From Plazaster borealis (lineage: Eukaryota > Echinodermata > Asteroidea > Forcipulatida > Labidiasteridae): a stretch of 64,000 nt of DNA. The notes beneath the pieces are model-generated. The model saw only the letters and a list, made by a program, of their open reading frames with translations. It did not search any database and was not told where the DNA came from. This document shows, in pieces, positions 42,801 through 54,800 of the stretch (positions within the stretch are counted from its first letter, which is position 1; each line of letters opens with the position of its first letter). The stretch covers positions 5,835,001 to 5,899,000 of the forward strand of contig CM037463.1 of the NCBI GenBank assembly GCA_021014325.1. Direction: 5' to 3'. The translations under genes and the position numbers were made by a program.

Positions 42801-45800
42801 TTCAACTGTTGAAACACTTTTGGGTGGTTTCAGGTACTTAGCAAAAGTTACAACCATTGGGTAAAACTGCTAAAACGACAGTTAAATAGTGGTACACTCA
42901 TACCTGTCATATGCAACATTAGCATTTACATTTACAGCAACACCTTCCTAATGTACACAAGTACAACAAAACAAAGTTTCCAATGCTATAATAAAGTGAA
43001 ACCATCCAGGGTGGCTATAGGTTCTTGAAAATCTCTGCAAGGGTGGTTATATATTCTTATTGGTTTAGTTACCCCTTCAGACGCACCTGCTGTATTTTAT
43101 TACCAAACAGGTGACCTTAAAGACCTCAGCAGTGTTTGGCTGGGGCTAAATCAATGCTTTAAGGAGCCTAAAATGGCCTGAAGAGACCCCCTGTAGCTTG
43201 ACAAGCAAGGTGCATGTAATCATGATAATTTTGAAAACAACTTCTGGATCAAACCGTTCTCCGAAATGTTACAGGGGTGGATAAAGCATATTTGAGGCCT
43301 CCGACCCGTGGTACACAAAAACATAGCTCCATGGAAGCTGCATTGGTGTGAGTAAACCATGGAGGAAGACTGACCGAATTCTCTGGCATCACAATTACAG
43401 TTTTATCTTATTTTATTTGCCTGTGCGTTGTTTTCTTGTATCAATGGAGAAACACATATCAAATAAAAATGACAGTCAACAATGAAAAAAAAACCCCACC
43501 CCAAAACAGTTTTTTTACTTGTTTTGCATCAGGTGCATTTGATTAACACAAGCCCTCATGCAGTAACAAATACGGCGAATTAATTATGAAAATAAATTTA
43601 CAGTGACAAAAGCAGTAAGGCATTAAAGCAATAATTTTAAAAATTTTACCACACCTAACAAAAAAAACCAACTACACGCATCGTTAAAACTAATAAAAGA
43701 AGGATTGTAACACTCTCAAACACACTGAAGATTTCAAATTTTTTAACACACGTACATCATACATACTGTATCATTCTGTTAAAAAACATAATTTAACCTT
43801 AACAGTTACTCTTTTTGGGTAAATAAAAAGCTAACTTTACAAATGCACGTTTCTCTGCTCTTTTTTTCCTTTAAAGTCCTATTATAATGCTGCTGTGCAT
43901 GCTCCTAGTCCTAGTCCTAGTCTGTTGTTTTTTGTTTTGTTTTTCATAACATATTTAAAAAAAATGTCAGACTTATTTTTTACATCTAAAATATAAACAG
44001 AAAGCAACACAGTTTTTAACAGCACACCATTGAGAAAATATACACATTAACAATGTTAATAACATACATCACATATCGGTACTCAATATTCCTTAACCTA
44101 CCTGTGGAATGCCAATATCCTTTTAGTAAATCCTTATCCATGTACGTAGGACAAAATATCAACTTTTGAAAGGCTGCTAAACTGACCCCACTCAGAACAC
44201 TGTCATCACCTCTCAGCAGAAGAAGTGCTTGCTGTACTTGTACACGTTGGTGATCATAGACTTGCCCTGTTGTAACTTAACAGACCAATGCTGGTGTGTG
44301 CTGTGTGTAGCACGTCTGATCCACTGCTTCCCCATGTGGCACACTCCCTCATTGGTCCAACTATGTTTACAAATACCATGGCAACTACGGCCCCTTATTA
44401 ACTACCTGATTTGCACACAGCCAATAATAATGGTTGACCTCAGTTGAAACATTTGTAAGATTGACCTCAGTGAGGAGATGGGGGTCGTGACCTCGCTGTG
44501 GAGGGGATTATGACATTGAAGGAACTTCTGATGGATTTATGGCTTCTTCACTTTTTAAAGGGGTTAACCTATACGGTGTTGTTGTTTTTGTTTTTTGTTT
44601 TTGTTGTATAATTATTCTTATTATATATATCTATATATTTTTATTTTTTAAATTTTCGTTGGGGGTGGGCTAATTTTCCGTTCTACCCTTCACTGACTTT
44701 GAGAAGTGAATGCATTCAAATGTTAAGTAGGATTTGAAACTTTGCATGGTGTGAAAACAATTTATTGATCGTTTGCGGAGACACCATGTACATAAAACTC
44801 TCTCTATGAGTTGGGGCGGTTCTGAAAGGAACAGGTGGTTTGACAACTTGACAGTTCGATCATTGTGCTCTGACCGTCTTCAGGAGAATGCTGAGTTCTG
44901 TTGCTGTATGCTGCTTAAAGGTATCGTACACGTTTGGTAATGACTCAAAACAAATATTAGCATAAAAACTTACTTGGTAACAAGCAACGGAGAGCTGTTG
45001 ATAGTATAAAACATTGTAGGAAACCACTCCCTCTGAAGTAACGTAGTTTTTGAGAAAGAGGTAATTTCTCACTAAAATAATAAAAACTTTGCAAGAAGTT
45101 TTTATTCCTATCTGAAAGCACACAATTGTACAACAAGGGTGTTTTTTCTTTCATCATTTTCTTGCAACTTCGATGACCAATTGAGCCCAAATTTTCACAG
45201 GTTTGTTATTTTATGCATATGTTGGGATACACCAAGTGAGAACACTGGTCTTTGACAATTACCAAACGTGTTCAGTGCCTTTAAGTTATCATAAGAAATT
45301 AATGATTCAAAAATACATATCATCTTAAAACTGCTCCCTTACAGACATTCATAGTGTGTAAAAATATCACAAGACTTTCTGAATATGTTTTTGCTTTCCC
45401 TTGTGGGGCAGAATCACAAATTCTCTGAGAAAAATACAGTATTTACTTACCACCATCAACTTTGTACAATTAATAAATTGACATTGTATCGTGGTGGCTA
45501 ATAGAAACAAAGTTCATGTCATAATTCAAAGATTTACATCATGCACTACAACTTTTTGAAAGCGTAAGAGATATTGATTGGCCTCCAAGCCATAAGCCAC
45601 AAACTGTGTATAAACAGACTCCACAAATTGAATATTTATGGTACAAATGGGAGCTGTCAAAATTACTTTGTACATGGGGGGGGGAGATTAGAATAATCCC
45701 AGTGATTTACATTCATACTGTGTACACCTGACAAAATGTGAGTGCTATCAGAGATCACAATATTCTCAGTGTACCACCACTGAGGAATGACAAATGACAA

Positions 45801-48800
45801 AAATAACACAAGTTTATCAGTAAAGGTTGGGTTTGTGTCAAGTGGGTAACAATGGTCGGGGCAGACAGGAGTAAGCTCAGTACAATAGGGGGCGCCCGTA
45901 GACACAGGCATGCACTCCACACATACTGATAAAAGTGATAACTTTTGACAAGCATACCTTTCATACTTAAAACAACTTTGAATAACCAGGGCCCAATTTC
46001 ATAAAGCTGTTAAGCAGAAAATGATAACATTTCTTTACTAAGCAAAAATTGAATGGGGTACCAGTAACAACAATGCAAACTTTATTTAATTTTGGCTGGT
46101 AACCTGTTTCGGTTAAGCAGAAAATGATAAAATTTCTTTGCTAAGCAAAAATTGAATGGGGTACCAGTCACAACAATGCAAACTTAATTTAATTTTGGCT
46201 GGTAACCTGTTTCGGTTAAGCAGAAAATGATAAATTTCTTTGCTAAGCAAAAATTGAATGGGGTACCAGTCACAACAATGCAAACTTAATTAAATTTTGG
46301 CTGGTAACCTGTTTCGGCTAAGCCATACTTTTCTGTGCTTAGCAAGTTTTCGTTGTGATAGGCTTTATGAAATTGGGCCTTGGGCTCAGCCCCATGCCCA
46401 AAAGTGGCAGCCTTTTTATGAATGTCTTGTTTGTAGTTATCCACAAAATTGCTACACTGACTTACAAGGTTAAATAACTGCATACAATGTATGTAAATAT
46501 TTATGAAATAATTTTGGCTGGAAGATATGGATGTAAACAGTAATGCTATTTGAGAACACAATACCCTCGTAAAGAGCCATTTTTTAATTACATTTTAAAC
46601 AATTGGTGTGCCATGGCCGAGCGGTCCAGTGCGCTGGACTCAAGTTCTGGTGGCTTAGTCATCAGTGTGCGGGTTTGAATCCCGGTCATAACACTAGTGT
46701 CCTTGAGCAAGACACTTACATACTAAATTGCTTATCTTCACCCAGGAGTAAATGGGTACCTGTGAAGCCTGTGATTGATTTAGCTTGGTGCGCTACATAC
46801 TTGGCAGCACAGGCTGTATGCTTCCCAGGAAGCCGAGATGGTTTAAGGAATGAAATACATGGCCTCCCTGATGACCGAAGTAATAATGCGCCATGAGCGT
46901 TAAAATTAGCCGACATGGGCGCAATGTAAGTGTCCATTATTACTGTTGATAATATGGGGCTTGTTGGCTTTAGTACAATATGCACCATTATGAGCCAAAC
47001 TTAAGTTCTGGGTCTAATTTCATAAAGCTGTCACAAGCAGAGCATGTATGCTAAGCAAAACTAGCAGGGAACCAGTCACAAGCACTGTACATTACATTTT
47101 ATTTATTTTTTTGTAACCCATTTCTGCTTAGCAAGATTTTTCTGTGATAATGTATATTTTCTTTGTGCTTAACAGCTTTATGAAATTGGGCCGGCCCCTG
47201 TTGAAACAAATCATGCAATTGTAATAACTTTCTCTGAAATTTGTCCAAATAACCAAATTTTGTATCCATATAATTATTTCTGTGCAGCAGCTCCTTTGAA
47301 TTTGGCCTATTTTTCTTTTTATGAGATAGGCCTATCGCCTAACATCACAAGGCCGGACGGCCACTTCAAGGTGAGGGCTACACTAACTTATTTGGGCTGT
47401 CAACCCAAATCAACTGTCACCAGTGGCATGTTACCACCTACTCCTGGGGCTGAAACAGGGTTACCCCCTTCACAGTCTGTAAGGATGTTGGCATGCCCTA
47501 TCATCCACTAGGAGCCTGGCTGGTAGAGCAGAATGCACTACCTTCCCAACTTTTTACGAAGCAATTATGGTTATGTGCCTTGCTCAAGGGCACAAGTGTC
47601 ATTTGCTAATGGCAGAAACAGTTTACCAGTTAAAACACCAAACATACATGTACTCTATACAAGTCTGCATGCTTGTGACATATTAATTTTCACCTACACT
47701 AGTATAGTTTTGAATAATAACAGCTTCTGATTAAGTAAACAGTGCAGTGCATCACACATCAATGTAGGATAACACAAGAAAAGTCTCTGTCCTTTTATGC
47801 AATTGTTGCATCAATTTAAAACAAATTTTTGCTTTCTTAGCTTCAAGAAATAAGGCCCTGATGTTGAAGGACTGACAGAGGGTCATGTCACACAGGGCAA
47901 TTTGCAGGCAACCAGTTCTAGGCAATCTCCACAAAGAAAAGACATTCACATTTTAATACCTCCATTATTTTCTTGGGGAGAGTAAGACACTGGTAGCAAA
48001 AGTGCTTGGTGTTCATTTTTGCAAGCCACACAGTTAGTCTCCAAGTTGTCTGTAAACCGTGCCTTGTGTGACAAAGCCCCAAGAGCTGGCTAAATTATTC
48101 CATCTCTTCAAGCTTTTCTTTGTACATTCCCAACAAAACTGTGTTCCCAGCACCAAACATTCCTGAAGTTAGAAGGTCATTTTTCAAACCTGCTCCTAAA
48201 TTCTGGAATAATCTTCAATACCACTCCGCACTGATGCTAAAAAAAGAAGCTCGGTACCCGAATCTCAGACAACACGTCACATTTCAGTAAAGTATCTGTG
48301 CGTCCATACCCAAGCTTTTTTGTTTCTTTGAGTGTACTTTGATTATGTACTGTACTACTGTGGTCTGGCACGCCGATGCCGTGATCGCATTAAGTGGTGA
48401 AAAGTTTGTCTGACATCCGGACATTTTTAGCAAAAGTTACCTCATTAGTGCGGAGTGCTGTCACTCTTACATCATTGGTAAAAACCTGCTCTGGAACACA
48501 CCTACATGTAAGCCCACCTATGACCAAGTTCATGACGTTACTTAACCATATAATTCAAATCTGCACTTGTGGTGCTCTGTAAAGGGTGTGTTTTAATGGG
48601 CCGTAAGGAGCTGTAAGCGCAGATTTCTGTGGTAAGCAGTGCCATGAAATTTGGCCCTATTCTATCAATCTCTATGCAATGGTTTAACATACACAATGTG
48701 CCATGACCACTATGCTAGGTGGATACTAGCTCTTAACATTAGAGCTCTTTACACTAGGCTCACAGCACCAACCATTCTTGGAGTAAATGGCCATTCTTCC

Positions 48801-51800
48801 AGGCTGCTCTGGAGCATCTTGAATAACGCTTACATCAATCAGTAAAGTCTTCTCTAGAACATACTTATTCTAACACTCTTTGTGAAATAGGGCATATACA
48901 TGTATGCCACTGGTGCTATGCTTGGCGGATACCGGGCTTGATTCCACAAAGCACTAAGATTCATCTTAAGATGAGTTGTCGTAATTACCATAGTGATTTG
49001 TATTGTGACATCACATTTTGCTTAGCAATTAAGAGCGATTTGTACTTAAAATAAACCTTAGATCTTGAGCCCTGGGCTCGATTTCACAAAGCACTAAGAT
49101 TCATCTCAATACTGCTGTAATGGTTTGTATTGTGACATCACACTTTACTTAGCAATTAAGATTGATACACAGTTAAGATCGATAATAAGTCTTTGTGAAA
49201 TCAGCCCCTGGTGTTCTTTACTCTGGCTTTTGGCCGTGAGAGTAATATCTTGAAATCTTTACAGTGAGTTTTGGATGACAGCTCCGTTTGTTAGGAGACA
49301 ATAGTAGGAGAACCTTTGTATGTAAACTTTTTTAAATGTGGTTTCCACTTTATATGTGGTTTCCACTTTATCATAATTATACTGTTATGTCAGTGCAAAA
49401 ATGTTTATTCTCAATTTTTGTAATCACATTTTGGACCCCGAGGGGGCCCTACTAAATAGACCCATCCCATAAAATATGTAATGGCACATCATCTCTGCAC
49501 TCTAACACTTCTGTTGGGCAAAATAAGGGAATCAAGCGTCTTTTTGTATGAGGCTGATAGTGACGCATACGCTATGACGTTCGCCCACGAATAGTGTCTG
49601 TGCGCATGCGTCAATGTAATTAGCATATTTTGTAGGAAGGGCTAATTGACGTCATGTGCATACAGTCTATTCTCATTGAAAGTGCAACCTGAATGCATGT
49701 TTTAACTGTTTGTTATTTCCAACATGGTGTGCCACAAACTAATTTTACATTAATATTCCCTGTATGCAAAACCCAAATCTTTCTTGTGAATAGTTATTAT
49801 ATGTTAATGTTATTATCAATTATTACCAAGTAGAGTTACGTCAACTTACCTCGCTGTCTTCACCGGCGGCACGTAGTTTGACCAGAGTGGTCTCTCTAGA
49901 TTGCTCCATCTGTTGCATACTGAGGTCACGGTCCGCCATGGAGCGATGAAGTTTATCAATCTCCTCCTGCTTCTCTTGGATCAGCAGCTTCAGGTCCTCC
50001 ACTTGGCCAAGATTTTTCTAAGTGGGTTTGTGAAAATAAAAGGAATTTCTTGAAACTAGTTGGAATATTTTTGCACTAGTGTATCAGATGTTGCCAAAAA
50101 ATGGGCGTTACATTTTTTTTCATTTGGATACACGAGGTAGTCTTTGTCACTCTCCCTCCAATATCCTTCTCACCCTCAGTTTTTTTTCAGTGTCCGTTCT
50201 ATTGTCTATTTTCTTTTTCATTGTCCAAAATTTAATTGCCTTCCTTTATAGAATGTTTTAACCTTTTGTTATTTGTCTGTTAAATTACATTAAATTAAAC
50301 CACAATCAAACAAATGCCTGATCTTCAACTGCTCTGCTATGAATGCCCTATATGTTAGCATTGGAAAAATAAAAAGGGTGCTATAGGCGTATGACAACCT
50401 GTACCAGATTGTCCAATAGGAAAGCTAGAAAGCTACAATTTGCCATCTAACTAAAATGGCGTATTCGGCACTCTCCGGGTTCAAAATATTTCCTACGAAT
50501 TCAACAAATTCATCTGCCATCACTGCCTACATAGAGACAGAATGCCTGAGTATTTTCAATACAAAAGCCAGAATTCTGACTGAAGCAAAAAAACACCTGG
50601 CATTTCCGGAATTTAACAAAGTTTCAACAGGACAAATACATGTCCGAAAAAACCCAACCCAAAACTCTGAAAAAACCCCACAACCGAATTTGCACTAATT
50701 AGAAACTTTGAAACTCTAGATGGCAGCAAACATGCTGGGTAATCCTTAATCAATCAATCAATTGAACAATTTATAAGGCGCCAATCCAACGCTCATTGCT
50801 CATAGTGCTGTACATTGCTCTCAAAAAATAATAGATTTTAAGTGAAGTTTTGAAGACGGCTACTGAGGGAGATTGTTTGATGTGCTCAGGAAGACGTTCC
50901 ACTTCCTAGATGCAGTGATAGAAAAGACATTCTCAGGCCATGTCCGAATCACACAAGTTTGGCTATGGCCGTTGGCTACAGCAACAATGTTGAAGAATAG
51001 GCCTTTGCAGTGATCTGGCCGTAGCCACTGCTGAAGCCATCACTTCAGACGCGGCCTCATATTCTTAGCATGTGTACTTCTTCAAGAAAAATACTATGTC
51101 TGCTGCCCTCTGGCACCTGAAAAGACTTTTATTGACCCTTCTTTCATTTGCAAACATCGTCGTTCATTTTTGAATGGGCAGCTAGGAGTTTGATAAAAAC
51201 TTCAGAATTCTTTTCAAAAAAGTCAGTGTTTTCAACAATTTACACTTTACAATTATTATTTCTTTTTGCCCTGATGACTTTCAATAGTTTGCCATTCACT
51301 GGAGGGCAGCAACCCTCGACCAAAACCTGTCTAAAATAAAAGTCCCTTCTACATGCAAGTCCATCTTTTGGACTGTCAGCAATGCAGCTTGTTCCAAACG
51401 GTGTACAGCAAATTTCAGGACTCAATACCTTAGCTGTCTCAGCATTATTCTTGTACTTCATGACTTCAAGATTCTTCACGTCAATCTGCTTGTACAGTCT
51501 AGTCATCTGATCCTCCTTCTCTTCGATTTCTGTGAATTTAAGAAAGTAAGGTAATAACAGGATTTAACAGATCATGTGGTCTGCCTCCTACTCAATCTCT
51601 GAGATTTTAAAATAAGAGACAACATATCACAGATGGTAACCTCATGTTAAGTAGTCAACCATTTTCTCTATAACTGACAGTATAAAATGATGGTACAACG
51701 GTGGATTTGGGAAGAGAAAATGCATTCAAACAGACATTTTCAAGTCACACTCATGTAACACAGGATTCAAACTGCCTCTAGGTACCAGACAATCTCGGTG

Positions 51801-54800
51801 GTCTAGTGGTGAGACATCTGCTCTAGATTGGCAAAGGTCGTGGGTTCAAATCCCAATCAAGTAATATGCCTGTGGACTTAATTTTTCTTCACGGGACTCA
51901 GGAAAGTACCGAGTATACAGTGCTTAAAGGCATCGTACACGTTTGGAAATTGGAGCCTATTGTTTGTTTCAAACCTATTTAGTTGTAGACATATACCATA
52001 AAACTAACCTGTGAAAATTTCATTTCAAAAGGTGGTAGCCTTTTTGAGATATTGCCGAAAATCTGTGGTTATGTCCACGCAGAATAATCTGCATTGGAAT
52101 CCACACTAACGCTTCTCAGATTAAAATGTTTTGGGGGATAAAAAGTGATATGTTTTTCCATAATCGCATTTCTTCAAAGTGAAAAGTTTCTAAAATACAT
52201 TATACTATCCAAAGCTGCTGACTTCTTACCAGGTAAGTTTTTATTGCCATTAATTTTCAGAGTCATTACCAAACGTGTACGATGCCTTTAACACACATCG
52301 GTGTATGGGTAAAACACAAATAATATTATTATTCTGTTTTGCACAGAACCAGACATATTTACTACATAGGCAGGGGCCGATTTCACAAGAGATAAGAATA
52401 TTCTTGTCTGAAATTAGGACCAGTAACTGGTCTTAACTTAAGACTAGTCCTATCTCTTAGCATTGCCTTGGACTAGTCCTAAATTAGGAAGAGTTTTGTG
52501 AAATCGACCCCAGGAGAAGCACAAAGCAGAATTTACCTGTTTGGGCTCCCATGAGTTTCTCCGTCAGGTTCATGATGTCATCTTTGGCTTGCATCAGAGC
52601 CTTCTCCAACTTCTTCTTGCTCCTAGAAGAGTCAGTAAAATTCAGATTGAGACAATTCATCTAACACCTCCATCTAGGGGCATAAACAAGGGCCGTGAGT
52701 ATGGACGGAGGTTTGAAGGCTTGTGGACTACCAATATTCTTCACTACTTCAAGAAAGACTAGTGCAGATCGCCACTGTATTCAATAATGTCAAGGCTTGA
52801 TCTAACCTTTCCATTTGGTCTGCTATGATGACCTCTGTTTAAGCTCATGTTCTCAGGTGTCTTTAAATGTTAAATTCATTTGTAAAGATGGGCCCAATTT
52901 CACGGCTCTGCTTAGCATAAGCAAAGAATCGACGATTACGGAAGCAGAGAACTCCGCGCTTACATCAAGTGTATTTGATGGGTTAGCAGGGAATGTTTGC
53001 TTGTGTGCATTCAGACTCCACATTACTAGCCATTTTTTGCTTACACAGCTAGCGCAGAAATTTGGCGTTTGCACAGTAAGCGGCGAATGGTGATTGCAAG
53101 CACATAAATTAGCGGTAAGCAGAACCATGAAATGGGCCAGGGTCTGATTAGTCAGTGGTTCTTTTCTGTGTCCTCAAATACGATCCACCAAACTTCTGCA
53201 AAAAACTGTTCATTATATCAGTAATATCCACCTAAGAATAAAACTCACTTTGACGCAGCTTTCCCTCCATGTAGCTTTTCCACAAAGTTGAATAAGTCTG
53301 TCCCGATTTCGTTCAGCCTCTGGGCAGCACTGGATGCCGTGTCCATAGCCTCCTGGACTCTGGTTGAAATCTCCTCCATCTCGTTCTCAACGGCTGGTTT
53401 GGGCGTTATCTCTTCTTCATCGATGCTGTTGATGTAGGTGCTGAAAAACTGGACACAAATATAGAAGAAACAAATTACCATTAGATTTGAGCCAAACATT
53501 TAACTAGACTGCTGACTTGTCATGGCACAGAAAAAATACACACAGGGATATGGTCATTTCAGAGGTCCTGTTGATTTGATAACGTAGAAGATTAACTCCA
53601 AATTACAAATTTAATACAAGAGAAGGTATGGTTTGTTTTAGGGGGCTTGACTGGAAGATAAACGGGATGGCCCTGAGAAGGAAACCCCGCAATTTGTTCC
53701 TGGAGTTTTCTGAATGGAATCAAATCAAGAGGTGCACTATGAAGACAGAAATGGAATTATTCTTACTCATTATTTGGCCAAGAATCATCAGAAAATATAG
53801 TATAAACCGATTAACAATACAAGATAAAGGAAACAAGTAACAAAATAAACATTCACCCACAACACTTAGGTCAAAATGAAGCTGGAAGGGAGAGGGTGGG
53901 ATGGAAAAGAGAGGGAGGAGGGAAGGACTGAGGTTGAGCAAACAAACGAGCACAGGTAGAAAGACAGAGTTTAAAAAGAACACAACCAATTTAAGGCGTC
54001 CAGGGGTCCATATCACAAAACTCTTCCTAACTTAGGACTAGTCCTAGGCAATGCTAAGAGAGAGGGCTAGTCTTAAGTTAAGACCAGTTACTGGTCCTAA
54101 CTTCAGATATCTCTTTGTGAAATCGGCCCCAGGTTAGACAAAAGTGTACCTAACACTGTTGCCTGAAAGCCTGTCTACCAAGTTTAATACAACTCCCAAA
54201 GGATTAATTGGTGGTACAGGGTGTAAAGCAGAGCTGCCAAAATTTTCATCTTGCAATCAGGGAGATTTTGTGCAACAATCAGGAAGATATTTGCATTCAA
54301 CATAATAGGGAAAAAGTTTATTTTTTTCTCTTCACAAAACATGGTTGGTTTGTTTTCAGGGAATTTTTTTCTGCAGAGTCGGGGAGAGTTGGCAGCTCTG
54401 GTAAAGCTGTCAAAGGTAGGGAGAATGGTGGGAAGAGAGCAAGGAACCCTAAAACCAAAACCCATAGTGATGGGAAGAGCCTTGGGGACTGAGGCAAGAG
54501 AATGTCTGCTCACATCATTGATCTGTGATAGCAGTTTCAGTCGCTGTCCAGTCTTGGTCTCATATCCAACAATGAAGATGGACACTTCTTGCTGGTATTT
54601 CCTCTTCAGTATCGTGTCCTTGATGATCTTCTCAAGCTCAATCTGAAAAAAGAAAAACATCCAAAGCTAAGTTTTGATTCTTTGATTTTGTTTTGTTCAT
54701 TGATTTCTCCATTAATTTATTGACGAACGTTCAGGTAGTATGTAGGGTTTACTGGTTCTGTGTGAACACTGTTTAATTCTGCTTATTACTACCCTAAAGG

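Noticed and set aside
46607..46693. tRNA-Leu gene
   Set aside because: Same SINE family; acceptor stem is imperfect and SINE tail follows.
48110..48845. Active LINE
   Set aside because: Only C-terminal scraps of the second ORF remain, with stops and no reverse-transcriptase core.
50456..50698. Independent small gene in intron 6
   Set aside because: Kept only as an unassigned frame: good ATG context but no domain, and short inverted words at its edges suggest a MITE.
54251..54646. 131-codon plus-strand frame
   Set aside because: Antisense shadow of exon 3 plus MITE sequence.
54184..54660. 158-codon minus-strand frame, the longest in the window
   Set aside because: Only 54514-54642 is exon 3. 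The rest reads through the donor into intron and the CAGAGCTGCCAA MITE.
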